Source of the DNA: Pseudomonadota bacterium
GTDB lineage: Bacteria; Desulfobacterota; Desulfovibrionia; Desulfovibrionales; Desulfovibrionaceae
NCBI GenBank assembly: GCA_023435825.1
Contig: JAEZMB010000139.1
Location: 13,319-77,318 of the forward strand
Length of the DNA: 64,000 nt
Direction: 5' to 3'
The notes under the pieces were generated by a model. It worked only from the letters and a program-made list of their open reading frames with translations. It was not told the origin of the DNA and made no database searches. A program made the translations under genes and the position numbers. Below, piece after piece: positions 1 to 9,266 of the stretch. The first letter of the stretch is position 1, and the number at the start of each line of letters is the position of its first letter.

Positions 1-2
1 TG

Positions 3-254
3 GCCGTGTTCGGCCTGGCGCGCCGCACCTGGCTGAAAAGGCTGTACCATCATTTCGTCTTCTTCCCCGGCTACCAGAGCCATTACGGCGACACCGAACT
101 GTCCGCCATCGCCATCCACCAGAACACCCTGGTCTACAACCCGGGGTGCGTCATGCTCGAAGTCGATTACGAGAAGCACACGAAAGGCAACAATCCCGAC
201 GACAAAGCGCTTTTTGAGCAACGCCTAGCGCAAGGGTTCGGCGGCTTGATCTGA
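3..254 (+). CDS. C-terminal part of an unidentified protein (cut by window edge)
   Basis: Open from the first bases of the window to a TGA stop, giving about 83 residues with no clear start codon or ribosome binding site of their own, so the gene begins upstream. The fragment is soluble-looking, with a motif SHYGDTELS and an acidic/basic segment MLEVDYEKH near the end. I thought of the tail of a glycosyltransferase-like protein, but this is only an impression; no catalytic motif is present in the visible part. Confidence 0.6.
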   Translation, partial: AVFGLARRTWLKRLYHHFVFFPGYQSHYGDTELSAIAIHQNTLVYNPGCVMLEVDYEKHTKGNNPDDKALFEQRLAQGFGGLI

Positions 255-351
255 CACGCCGAGGAAGCCAACGGATTGGCCGGCTCCGCGCACCAGGGGC
301 TGGAACAACGCAGCCGGCCGACGCAGCCGACAGCGAGCGACGCCCGGCCCG

Positions 352-723
352 CTAGAGCGTCTGCTTGATCGCCGTGACCGTCACCTCCAGCACCCGGGTC
401 ACAAACGCATAACGGCTTTTCATCAGGTCATAGTCCGGCCCTTCCTTGAGGAAACGGGCCGTGCCTTCCAGATAAAACCCCGTGCCCGGCCCCATGCGCC
501 CTTGCACTTCCTTGCTGCCCACCGTCAGCAGCACCTTGGCGTTTTGACGCACCTTTTCCTCGGTCTTGCGCATCTTCCAGGCCGGTATGAGCAGCCGGTT
601 CTCGCCGGCCGGCGTCAGATACGAATTCCAGGTGTTGACCACATGGGCCTCGCCGTCGGCGCAACTCACAATGGCCACAACGCCTTCCTTGCCGAGCACT
701 TCCTTGAACGTTTCCGGGAACAT
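352..723 (-). CDS. FMN-binding protein of the Desulfovibrio FMN-bp family (pyridoxamine oxidase-like split barrel)
   Basis: A 123-residue protein that matches, essentially end to end, my memory of the small FMN-bp of D. vulgaris Miyazaki (122 residues). Shared signatures are EGVVAI near residue 14, VNTWNSYL near 30, a KTE segment near 53, the GRNGPGTGF-like GRMGPGTGF near 75 and the C-terminal EQTL-like KQTL. Members bind FMN without covalent attachment as dimers and are thought to act in electron transfer. The start is ATG at 723 because GGAG lies 7 bases upstream; a GTG one codon earlier is less likely. The gene is divergent from an Rrf2 regulator, which may control it. Confidence 0.9.
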   Translation of the reverse strand: MFPETFKEVLGKEGVVAIVSCADGEAHVVNTWNSYLTPAGENRLLIPAWKMRKTEEKVRQNAKVLLTVGSKEVQGRMGPGTGFYLEGTARFLKEGPDYDLMKSRYAFVTRVLEVTVTAIKQTL

Positions 724-743
724 CACGTTGCTCCTTGTTTTTA

Positions 744-770
744 ATTGTAGACAATCACTATCCGGGATAG
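744..770. promoter_or_regulatory. Two perfect palindromes in the FMN-bp / Rrf2 divergent region, candidate operator
   Basis: ATTGTAGACAAT (744-755) and CTATCCGGGATAG (758-770) are adjacent perfect inverted repeats in the 129-base gap between two divergent starts. Rrf2 regulators are winged-helix dimers that bind palindromes, so autoregulation plus control of the FMN-bp gene is a natural reading. The palindromes are seen; the binding is inferred. Confidence 0.5.
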
Positions 771-852
771 CTTTAATCGTCTTTTCCAGGAGCCGTCAAG
801 ACAAAACCCAGCGCTTGGGCTATGCTCGGCGGATCGGATCGGGAGGTGGCAG

Positions 853-1341
853 GTGCAGTTCAGTGTCGGGGTAGAATACGCGTTTCATTCACTTTTTTAC
901 ATGATCGGCCTGCCGGAAGGCAAAACCGTGGGCATCCGGCGCATTGCCGAACTGCATGGCATCACGGAAACGTATCTCTCCAAGATATTTACGAAACTTC
1001 GCAAGGCAGCCATCGTCAAATCCATCCCTGGCGTCAAGGGCGGCTATGAACTGGCCCGCAAGGCCGAGGACATCACCTTCTGGGACGTCATCGAAGCCGT
1101 CGAAGGGCCGTCGTACCTGTTCCAGTGCGCCGAGATCCGCAAGAAAAACCTCTTCGTGGACGATCCCTCGGTCTATACGGACAAGTGCCCCTGCCTCATC
1201 AAGGTCGTCATCCAGGAGGCCGAGGACAAATTCCGCGACAGCCTGCGCGGCCGGTCGCTGCAATGGCTGTTCGACCGCGTGCGGGGCGATTTCTCCGAGG
1301 AGAAAAAGCGGGCCATCGCCGACTGGATGGAGAAGGTCTAG
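853..1341 (+). CDS. Rrf2-family transcriptional regulator with three cysteines
   Basis: A 162-residue protein with the N-terminal winged helix of Rrf2 proteins (VGIRRIAELHGITETYLSKI followed by KSIPGVKGGYELAR, residues about 20-70). Cys92, Cys112 and Cys114 fall where IscR/NsrR/RsrR-type members bind an Fe-S cluster, so redox or NO sensing is possible; a fourth ligand is not evident. Starts at GTG 853 with GGGAGG just upstream. Divergent from the FMN-bp gene and followed, 90 bases on, by a DJ-1 family gene on the same strand. Confidence 0.9.
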   Translation: MQFSVGVEYAFHSLFYMIGLPEGKTVGIRRIAELHGITETYLSKIFTKLRKAAIVKSIPGVKGGYELARKAEDITFWDVIEAVEGPSYLFQCAEIRKKNLFVDDPSVYTDKCPCLIKVVIQEAEDKFRDSLRGRSLQWLFDRVRGDFSEEKKRAIADWMEKV

Positions 1342-1430
1342 GGCTGGGCACAAACGGGGAACGGAAAGCATTTCGTGACGCCAACCGTCGTGACGATTTA
1401 CCGGCGCGACGCGCCAGCCGGAGAAAGACC

Positions 1431-2018
1431 ATGAAAAAGGCCCATGTCCTGCTCTTTGATGGCTACGCGGATTGGGAAATCGGCTATGTGCTGGCCGAAC
1501 TGCGCCGTATCGGCAACGTGCCGGTTGTGACCGTCGGGTTCACGGACGCCCCTGTCGTTTCCATGGGCGGATTGACGGTCACCCCGGACACGACCTTGGC
1601 CGCCGTCGTTCTCGACGATGTGCGGCTTTTTATCCTGCCGGGCGGGACGCTGTGGGAGCAGGCCTATCCGGCCGAGGCGCTCCACGCCCTGCTCCAGGCC
1701 CTTGACCGCCAGGCCGTGCCCCTGGCCGCGATCTGCGCGGCCACGACCGTTCTCGCCAAGGCCGGCGTCCTGCACGGCAAAAAGCACACTTCCAATGCCC
1801 TGAAATATCTTCGGGAGCACGTTCCCGGTTATCAAGGGGACAACGACTACGTGGACGAACTGGCCGTCAGCGACGGCCATGTGACCACGGCCAGCGGCCT
1901 GGGCAGCGTCGAATTCACTAGGAACATTCTGGGAGCCTTGGAAATCGTCACCCCACCGCTCCGGGATCTCTGGTACCGCGCCTTCAAGTACGGGGAATAC
2001 CCTGAGGACTTCGGCTAA
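1431..2018 (+). CDS. DJ-1/PfpI family protein (YajL/glutamine-amidotransferase-like)
   Basis: 195 residues with the DJ-1 fold markers: HVLLFDGYADWEI at the N terminus (acidic residue of the catalytic elbow), FILPGG near residue 70 and the nucleophile motif AAICAAT with Cys near 102. The family includes chaperone/deglycase-like and protease-like enzymes; the exact reaction cannot be told from sequence. ATG 1431 is preceded by GGAGAAAG. The open frame continues upstream through the end of the Rrf2 gene, but that part is not coding-like. Possibly co-transcribed with the regulator. Confidence 0.88.
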   Translation: MKKAHVLLFDGYADWEIGYVLAELRRIGNVPVVTVGFTDAPVVSMGGLTVTPDTTLAAVVLDDVRLFILPGGTLWEQAYPAEALHALLQALDRQAVPLAAICAATTVLAKAGVLHGKKHTSNALKYLREHVPGYQGDNDYVDELAVSDGHVTTASGLGSVEFTRNILGALEIVTPPLRDLWYRAFKYGEYPEDFG

Positions 2019-2196
2019 CACCCGCGCCCGACGACACGGCTTCGGACTCGGCCGCGTAGTCGCCCCAGGCCGCGTGGTCCCTGCAGCGTTTGCATTAACC
2101 TATGCGGGACGAGTTTCCCGAGAGAACAACCGGCCATCGCGGATTGGCTCATGATGCTAGAAGCCCGGCAAAAACATTGAAAGCAAAAGGCATGGC

Positions 2197-2643
2197 ATGT
2201 CCATCATCATCGCGCCCGGCCGCCCCGAGGACTATCCCGCCTTGGCCGAACTCTGGGAAGCCTCGGTGCGGGCCACCCATCACTTTGTCGCTGAGGCGGA
2301 CATCCACTATTTCAAGCCGCTGGTGCGCGACGTTTATCTCGGCGCGGTGACGCTCACTTGCGCCTTTGACGGCGGCCGTGACGGTCATGCGCTCGGATTT
2401 TCAGGCGTGGCCGAGAGGAAGATCGAGATGCTGTTCGTGGCCCCGCCGGCCTTTGGCCGGGGCATCGGCACGCAGCTGCTGCGCCATGCCGTGGAGACCC
2501 TCGGCGCGCGCGAAGTAGACGTCAACGAACAAAATGCCCGGGCCGTGGAATTCTATCTGCGCCGAGGATTCGTCGTTGTCGGACGCTCGGAAGTGGATGG
2601 GACCGGGCGGCCTTATCCGCTGTTGCATATGCGGCTTGCCTAA
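2197..2643 (+). CDS. GNAT family N-acetyltransferase
   Basis: 148 residues with the GNAT acetyl-CoA loop as FGRGIGTQLL (residues about 86-95) after a beta strand IEMLFVAP, and the closing NARAVEFYLRRGFVVVGRSE. It resembles YjaB-type acetyltransferases that modify small amines or protein termini; the substrate is unknown. It ends directly before a hairpin terminator shared with glyA. Confidence 0.88.
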   Translation: MSIIIAPGRPEDYPALAELWEASVRATHHFVAEADIHYFKPLVRDVYLGAVTLTCAFDGGRDGHALGFSGVAERKIEMLFVAPPAFGRGIGTQLLRHAVETLGAREVDVNEQNARAVEFYLRRGFVVVGRSEVDGTGRPYPLLHMRLA

Positions 2644-2674
2644 AAAAGCGGGCGAGACACTCTGTCTCGCCCGC
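2642..2674 (-). terminator. Intrinsic terminator between GNAT gene and glyA
   Basis: A 12-bp perfect stem (GCGGGCGAGACA, 3-base loop) with six A residues on its left side, so on the minus strand the hairpin is followed by a U-run. It would end glyA transcripts about 120 bases past the stop and may also slow the convergent GNAT transcript. Confidence 0.75.
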
Positions 2675-2792
2675 TCCTTCGTCACTCAATGATCCCTTCG
2701 TGGCACATCTTTAATAAAGCAGGACGATGCGCTTACACCCTGCGTCAATCATTACGTCACCGATCCTGCCTGACTTGTTGATCAACGCTCCC

Positions 2793-4052
<1,260 letters not shown>

Positions 4053-4093
4053 GGGCTCCTCCTGGTCGGGAAGGTTGGCGTCGGTGACGACGC

Positions 4094-4170
4094 AGCCCAG
4101 GCGAGCGGCTATGGCAGGTTTCGCGCTTCCTCGTGGTGTCCCACTGTTCTCGCCAGTCACGCGAAACGGA
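4094..4170 (-). promoter_or_regulatory. ZTP riboswitch (pfl motif) in the glyA leader
   Basis: On the minus strand the leader contains the hallmark blocks of the pfl/ZTP aptamer in order: GTGACTGGCGA, then GTGGG...CCAC with a GGAAGC segment closing the first paired domain (GTTTCGCG paired with CGCGAAAC), and after a short linker the distal pseudoknot element GCCGCTCGCCTGGGC. The class senses the purine intermediates ZMP/ZTP, which signal folate one-carbon shortage, and glyA is one of its commonest targets. A small GCGTCG/CGACGC stem between the aptamer and the glyA ribosome binding site may be the expression platform. Confidence 0.9.
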
Positions 4171-4223
4171 TGATTGAGGCGTTTGTTGTCTAGCGCCGGG
4201 ACGGGCGGGCCGTCAAGAGGCGA

Positions 4224-5129
4224 TCAGCTTTGGGCGGTCGGGGCGTCGGCCGGACTGTCGCCCGCATTACCGCGCTTGGCCGGGTCCAGGGCCAGGGCCA
4301 GGGCCAGCAGGCAGACCACCACGATGGAGGCGAGATAGACCCGCCGGCCCCAGCCTCGGGCCAGGGCGGCGCTGTAGCCGTGCAGGGCCACGGCCAGCCA
4401 GCACGCGCCCGAGACTATCGCCACGGCCAGATAGGCCTTACCGGCGTAGCCCATGACGCCCAGCAGCGCGGCGGCCAGCGTAAAGGCGGCGATGTGCCAG
4501 ACGATGTGGCGGCGCGTGGCGTCAAAGCCTTGCCGCACCGGCAGCACCGGCACCCCGGCGGCGGCGTAGTCGTCGAAGCGGTGCAGGGTCACGGCGTAGG
4601 AATGGGGCACCTGCCACAGGCAAAAAAGGGCCAACACCATGCCCGCGCCCATATCGAAACTGCCCCCGGCGGCGCAGTAGGCGGCGAGCGGCGGGGCCGC
4701 GCCGGCCAGGCTGCCGACCACGGTGCTGGCCGGCGAGCGCCGCTTGAGCCAGGCGCTGTAGACCCCGACGTAGACCACGAAACCGCCCAGGGTGACGGCC
4801 ACCGTTGCCGGCGTCGTCCAGACGGCCAGCACGGCCGTGCCGAAAAGACCCAGAACGGCGGCGTAGGCCAGGCCGACCCCAAGGGGCATCCGGCCGGCGG
4901 CCAAGGCCCGGGCGCGGGTGCGGGCCATGGCCCGGTCCAGGCGGCTGTCGATGCAGTTATTGGCCACGCACCCGGCGGCCACAACAAGTCCGATGCCGGC
5001 CAGGGCCGCGAAAAACGTGCCCCAGGCCACGGCCCCGCCGCAGCCCAGGAAAAACCCGGCCCCGGCCGTGACCAGATTGGCCGCCGCCAGCCACGGCTTG
5101 GCCACGCCGACAAAATCCCGAAAACGCAC
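4224..5129 (-). CDS. cyoE: Protoheme IX farnesyltransferase (heme o synthase)
   Basis: A 301-residue polytopic membrane protein of the UbiA/CyoE/CtaB family that adds a farnesyl group to heme b to make heme o for the bo3 oxidase. Signatures: NNCIDSRLDRAMARTR around residue 75 (the metal/prenyl-diphosphate motif), YSAWLKRRSPASTVVGSLAGAAPP near 130, and the second acidic motif around HRFDDYAAAGVPVLPV. Last gene of the oxidase operon. GTG 5129 is chosen because GGAGG lies 4 bases upstream; GTG 5144, overlapping the cyoD stop, is an in-frame alternative. Confidence 0.9.
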   Translation of the reverse strand: MRFRDFVGVAKPWLAAANLVTAGAGFFLGCGGAVAWGTFFAALAGIGLVVAAGCVANNCIDSRLDRAMARTRARALAAGRMPLGVGLAYAAVLGLFGTAVLAVWTTPATVAVTLGGFVVYVGVYSAWLKRRSPASTVVGSLAGAAPPLAAYCAAGGSFDMGAGMVLALFCLWQVPHSYAVTLHRFDDYAAAGVPVLPVRQGFDATRRHIVWHIAAFTLAAALLGVMGYAGKAYLAVAIVSGACWLAVALHGYSAALARGWGRRVYLASIVVVCLLALALALDPAKRGNAGDSPADAPTAQS

Positions 5130-5140
5130 CCCGCCTCCGA

Positions 5141-5464
5141 TCACATGCGCTCGTGCAGGCCGTACATGATCCAGATGGAACCGCCGACGAACAGGAACAT
5201 GAGGAAAAAGGTGAACAGCAGCGCCATCAGGTTCCAATACATGGCCGAGGACCGGTCCACGTGCAGGAAATAGCGCAGCTGCACGAAAAGCTGGACCACG
5301 GCCAGTGCGAACAGGGCCAGGATCAGCGGCAGGCGCGGCAAGGCCCCGCCCATGACCAGGCCAAAGGAAACCAGGGTAAGGACGACGGAGGCGGCGAATC
5401 CCAGGGCGTAGGACTTGACCGTGCCCACGGCCGCTCCGGCGTTGTCGGTTGGCGAGTGGCTCAT
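5141..5464 (-). CDS. cyoD: Cytochrome bo3 quinol oxidase subunit IV
   Basis: 107 residues with three predicted membrane segments (about 20-40, 46-65, 77-100) and the subunit IV motif QLFVQLRYFLHVD. It helps assembly of the CuB site of subunit I in the bo3 complex. The ATG overlaps the cyoC stop (ATGA), showing translational coupling. Confidence 0.88.
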   Translation of the reverse strand: MSHSPTDNAGAAVGTVKSYALGFAASVVLTLVSFGLVMGGALPRLPLILALFALAVVQLFVQLRYFLHVDRSSAMYWNLMALLFTFFLMFLFVGGSIWIMYGLHERM

Positions 5465-6093
5465 TGCACGACCCCCAGCAGGTAGACGACGGTGAAAACG
5501 CCGATCCAGACGATGTCGAGGAAATGCCAGAACATGCCCAGGCGGGTAAGCCGCCCCTTGACCGGAGCGGTGAGGCCCTTGGACGAAAGCTGGGCCAGCA
5601 TGACCACGATCCACAGCAGGCCAAAGGTCACATGCAGCCCGTGGGTGCCGACCAGGGTGAAAAAGGCCGAGAGAAAGCCGCTGCGGTCCGGGCCGGCCCC
5701 GATGCTCAGAAAATGGCGGAATTCGGCCAATTCCATGACGAGAAACCCCAGCCCCAGGGCAAAGGCGGCCATAAGCCCCAGACGCACGGAGCGTGGGTCG
5801 CCCTTGTGCATGGCCACCATGGCCAGGCCGTAGGCCGCGCTGCTGGTCAAAAGCAGCATGGTTTCCACGAGCACGGCCGGCAGCTCGAAGAGGTCCTTGG
5901 GCGTGGGGCCGCCGGCGTAGTTGTGGGCCATGACCACGTAGGTGGCAAATAGAGCCGAGAAGACGATGAGGTCGCTCATCAGGTAGATCCAGAACCCGAA
6001 GGCCTGGATCTCGCCCATGTCATGGCCGCCTGGGCCGCCATGGGCCTCGTGGCCGGGCGCGGCGGCGGGATGGGCCATTTGCGCTGTCGTCAT
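5461..6093 (-). CDS. cyoC: Cytochrome bo3 quinol oxidase subunit III
   Basis: 210 residues, five membrane segments, with family markers GFWIYLMSDLIVFSALFATY (first helix) and GTHGLHVTFGLLW plus the conserved WHFLDIVWIGVFTVVYL near the end. ATG 6093 has GGAGG upstream and gives the usual N terminus; the open frame extends further upstream but that stretch belongs to the inserted repeat element between cyoB and cyoC. Overlaps cyoD by 4 bases. Confidence 0.92.
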   Translation of the reverse strand: MTTAQMAHPAAAPGHEAHGGPGGHDMGEIQAFGFWIYLMSDLIVFSALFATYVVMAHNYAGGPTPKDLFELPAVLVETMLLLTSSAAYGLAMVAMHKGDPRSVRLGLMAAFALGLGFLVMELAEFRHFLSIGAGPDRSGFLSAFFTLVGTHGLHVTFGLLWIVVMLAQLSSKGLTAPVKGRLTRLGMFWHFLDIVWIGVFTVVYLLGVVQ

Positions 6094-6140
6094 GCGTTCC
6101 TCCAACAAGGCTTTGGGCCGTTGGCTTGGGTCCTTTTCAC

Positions 6141-6246
6141 GTATCGCGTCCACGAAAAGCACATAAGGCATCTCGCAGGCAACACATTAAAACCACTAAT
6201 TTTTCTTAAAAAATACTCTCGTATTTTTTCAGGGACGCCACACTAG
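6141..6246 (-). repeat. 105-bp stop-codon-linked repeat, copy 1 (inside cyo operon)
   Basis: Read on the minus strand it starts CTAGTGTGGCGTCCC, where TAG is the cyoB stop codon, and ends GGACGCGATAC, giving imperfect inverted ends. Near the left end AAAAAATAC GAGA GTATTTTTT forms a perfect 9-bp stem with a 4-base loop. It aligns over its full length with copies at 13703-13807 and 48688-48792 and lies in the 149-base gap between cyoB and cyoC. Confidence 0.8.
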
Positions 6247-8225
6247 CCGGCCGATCCATGAAGCGGCGGCCGTACGCGCGCGTCCTCGATGCGAGCCACT
6301 TCCTCGGCCGGGATGACCATGAAGAGGTCGTCGGCGCAGCCCCGGGCCGTGACCACGGCGATCATGCCCAAAAACGTCACGGCCGCCAGCCACCAGATAT
6401 GCCAGATGACGGCGAAGCCGAAGACGAAGGCGACCACGCCCAGGACAAAGCCGTGCCAGGAGTTTTTGGGCATGACGATGTCCTCGTAACGCTCGGGCCG
6501 GGCGTAGGCCACGCCGCGCTCCTTCATGTCCCAGAAGGCGTCGATGTCGTGCACCTCGGGGATGACGGCGAAGTTGTAGACCGCCGGGGGCGAGGCCGTG
6601 GCCCACTCCAGGGTGCGGCCGTCCCAGGGGTCGCCGGTGGTGTCGGCGTTGGCCTTGCGGTTCATGAAGCTCACGAACAGTTGCATGAGCATGCAGCCGA
6701 TGCCGGCGGCGATGACCAGCGTGCCCACGGCGGCGATAATCAGCGGCAGCTGCCAGGCCGGGTTGTCATAGTGCTGCATGCGCCGGGGCATGCCCATGAA
6801 GCCCAGCACGTAGAGCGGCACGAAGGACATGTAGAAGCCGATGAGCCAGCACCAAAACGAGCGCTTGCCCCAGGTTTCGTCCAGTTTGAAGCCCGTGGCC
6901 TTGGGGAACCAGTAGGCGAAACCGGCCAGGAAGCCAAAAAGCGTCCCGGGGATCAGCATGTTGTGGAAGTGGGCGATGAGAAACAGGCTGTTGTGCAGCA
7001 CGTAGTCGGCCGGCGGGATGGACATGAGCACGCCGGTAAGCCCGCCCAGGACGAAGGTGGTCAGAAAGCCGATGGTCCAGAGCATGGGCGTGGTCAGGCG
7101 CACCCGGCCCTTGTACATGGTGAAAAGCCAGTTGAAGACTTTCACGCCCGTGGGGATGGCGATGACCATGGTGGAGATGCCGAAGAAGATGTTGACGTTG
7201 GCGCTGGTGCCCATGGTGAAGAAATGGTGGGCCCAGACGGCGAACGACAGGAACATGATGACGGCCGTGGCGTAGACCAGGGAGGTGTAGCCGAAGATGC
7301 GCTTTCTGGAGAAGGTGGCCACCACTTCGGAGTAGATGCCAAAGGCCGGCAGGATGACGATGTAGACTTCCGGATGGCCCCAGGTCCAGAAGAGGTTGAT
7401 GTACATCATCGTGTTGCCGCCAAGGTCGTTGGTGAAAAAGTGCATCCCGAGATAGCGGTCCAGCGAAAGCATGAAGAGCGCCGCGGTGAGCATTGGGAAG
7501 GCGAAGATAATCAGGATGTTGGTGAGAAGCGCCGTCCAGGTAAAAAGCGGCATGCGCATGAGCGTCATGCCCGGGGCGCGCATCTTGATGATGGTCACCA
7601 GGAAATTGATGCCGGTAAGGAGCGTGCCTACGCCGGATATCTGAATGGACCACAGCCAGTAGTCCACGCCGGTGTCCGGGCTGTAGGCCAGTTCGGTCAG
7701 CGGCGTGTAGCCCGACCAGCCGGCCTTGGAGAATTCGCCCACGCCCAGCGACACCATGACCAAAAGCGCCCCGGCCACGGACAGCCAGAGGCTCACGGCG
7801 TTGAGAAACGGAAAGGCCACGTCGCGCGCGCCGATCTGCTGGGGGATGACGATGTTCATGAGGCCCGAGAGAAACGGCATGGCCATAAACAGGATCATGA
7901 TGGTGCCGTGGGCCGAGAACACCTGGTTGAAGTGGTCGGGCGGCAAAAAGCCCGGGGACGCGCCCACGGCCATGGCCTGCTGGGCCCGCATCATGATGGC
8001 GTCGGAAAAGCCGCGCAGCAGCATGATGAGCGACAGGATGATGTACATGATGCCGATTTTCTTGTGGTCCACGCTGGTGAGCCACTCGCACCAGAGGTAC
8101 GGCCATTTCTTCAGGTAGGTGATGAGCCCCAGGACGGCCAGCGCGCCTAGAAGCGAGCCGACCACCGCGCCCATGACGATGGGATCGTGGTAGGGGACGG
8201 CGGCGAGGGTGAGTTTTCCGAACAT
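6243..8225 (-). CDS. cyoB: Cytochrome bo3 quinol oxidase subunit I
   Basis: 660 residues (E. coli CyoB 663), a heme-copper oxidase catalytic subunit that oxidises quinol, reduces O2 to water and pumps protons. Visible: [11 protein letters not shown] (low-spin heme histidine), [13 protein letters not shown] with the CuB histidine and cross-linked tyrosine, WAHHFFTMG (two more CuB histidines), IAHFHNML (heme o3/heme b histidines). [16 protein letters not shown] matches the quinol-binding Arg/Asp pair of CyoB. The long form with extra terminal helices is typical of the quinol branch. Lies between cyoA and the repeat element. Confidence 0.97.
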   Translation of the reverse strand: MFGKLTLAAVPYHDPIVMGAVVGSLLGALAVLGLITYLKKWPYLWCEWLTSVDHKKIGIMYIILSLIMLLRGFSDAIMMRAQQAMAVGASPGFLPPDHFNQVFSAHGTIMILFMAMPFLSGLMNIVIPQQIGARDVAFPFLNAVSLWLSVAGALLVMVSLGVGEFSKAGWSGYTPLTELAYSPDTGVDYWLWSIQISGVGTLLTGINFLVTIIKMRAPGMTLMRMPLFTWTALLTNILIIFAFPMLTAALFMLSLDRYLGMHFFTNDLGGNTMMYINLFWTWGHPEVYIVILPAFGIYSEVVATFSRKRIFGYTSLVYATAVIMFLSFAVWAHHFFTMGTSANVNIFFGISTMVIAIPTGVKVFNWLFTMYKGRVRLTTPMLWTIGFLTTFVLGGLTGVLMSIPPADYVLHNSLFLIAHFHNMLIPGTLFGFLAGFAYWFPKATGFKLDETWGKRSFWCWLIGFYMSFVPLYVLGFMGMPRRMQHYDNPAWQLPLIIAAVGTLVIAAGIGCMLMQLFVSFMNRKANADTTGDPWDGRTLEWATASPPAVYNFAVIPEVHDIDAFWDMKERGVAYARPERYEDIVMPKNSWHGFVLGVVAFVFGFAVIWHIWWLAAVTFLGMIAVVTARGCADDLFMVIPAEEVARIEDARVRPPLHGSAG

Positions 8226-8243
8226 GTGACTGGTCCTCCTGGC

Positions 8244-9203
8244 CTACTGGCCGTGTCCCTGGGAGCCGGCTTGGCCGCCGTGCCCGCCTTGTCCGCCATG
8301 GCCGCCATAGCCGCCATAGCCGCCGTGCCCGGCCGGCTGGGGCGAACCCTGTTTGGTCATGGGGTCGTATTTGCCGAGGATGGCCTCGAAGATGCCCGGC
8401 TCGACCGTGGAGAAATAGACCGGGCCGGCCGCGACGCCGGGTTTGCGCAGTTCGTCGAACCGGGCGATGTCGAGCTTTTGCGGCGAGGCTTTCACCTTTT
8501 GCAGCCAGGCCGCGAAATCGGCCTGGGAGACGGCCCGGGCCGGGAAGAACATGTCCGGGTAGCCCGCGCCGCTGAATTGCTGGTTCTGGCCGACGTACTC
8601 GCCTGGCGTGTCGGCCAGCAGATGCAGTTTCGTGCGCATGCCGCCCATGGCGTAGATCTGGCTGCCCAGGCGCGGGATGAAAAACGAGGTCATGACCGTG
8701 TCCGAGGTGATGTCAAAGGCCAGGGGCATCCCGGCCGGGAAGACCAGCTCGTTGACCACGGCCACGCCCTGCTGGGGATAGATAAAAAGCCATTTCCAAT
8801 CGAGGCTCACCACCTCGACGGCGAGCTGCTTGTCCGGCGCGGCCAGGGGCTTGTAGGGGTCCAGGCGGTGGGTCTCGATCCACAGCAGCGTGGAGAGCAG
8901 GATGACGATGACCATGGGGATAAGCCACATGACCAGCTCGATCTTGCCCGAATGGCTCCACTTGGGCGCGTACTCGGCCTCGGTGTTGGATTCCCGGTAC
9001 TTGTGGGGAAACCACACGGCCATGACAATGACCGGGATGACCACAATGAGCATGAGCCCGAAGGCGATGAAGATGAGCCGTCGCTCGGCCTCGCCGATGG
9101 GCCCCTTGGGATCGAGCAGCGCCAGTTCGCTGCATCCCGAAAGGGCGGCCAGGGCGCATAGCCCCAAAACGGCGGCCCAGGCGGAAACGGTGTTGCGTTT
9201 CAT
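8244..9203 (-). CDS. cyoA: Cytochrome bo3 quinol oxidase subunit II, lipoprotein with Gly/His-rich tail
   Basis: 319 residues. A lipobox LSGC near residue 23 and two membrane helices are followed by a periplasmic cupredoxin domain without the Cys/His/Met ligands of CuA, as expected for a quinol (not cytochrome c) oxidase. WKWLFIYPQQGVA, SFFIPRLGSQIYAM and the CyoA-type YDPMTKQ near residue 285 support this. The last about 28 residues are a repeat of GGHGGQ/GGYGG type with several histidines, unusual for the family and possibly metal-binding. First gene of the operon; ATG 9203 is preceded by GGGGGAG. Confidence 0.93.
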   Translation of the reverse strand: MKRNTVSAWAAVLGLCALAALSGCSELALLDPKGPIGEAERRLIFIAFGLMLIVVIPVIVMAVWFPHKYRESNTEAEYAPKWSHSGKIELVMWLIPMVIVILLSTLLWIETHRLDPYKPLAAPDKQLAVEVVSLDWKWLFIYPQQGVAVVNELVFPAGMPLAFDITSDTVMTSFFIPRLGSQIYAMGGMRTKLHLLADTPGEYVGQNQQFSGAGYPDMFFPARAVSQADFAAWLQKVKASPQKLDIARFDELRKPGVAAGPVYFSTVEPGIFEAILGKYDPMTKQGSPQPAGHGGYGGYGGHGGQGGHGGQAGSQGHGQ

Positions 9204-9266
9204 GGTCTCCCCCACGTTGCGCGGTGCAAGAGGATCAGGGCTACAGGGACAGCGGCAGGGACATGG

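Noticed and set aside
4224..5624. A single 466-codon minus-strand frame joining cyoE with upstream sequence
   Set aside because: Only the last 301 codons look like CyoE; the first part is an out-of-frame reading of cyoD and the end of cyoC.
5461..6171. Extended start of cyoC at 6171
   Set aside because: The extra 26 residues come from the inserted repeat element; ATG 6093 has a GGAGG and a family-like N terminus.
6258..8150. A 630-codon open frame opposite cyoB
   Set aside because: Antisense shadow of cyoB, with His/Gly/Glu-rich low-complexity translation and no ribosome binding site.
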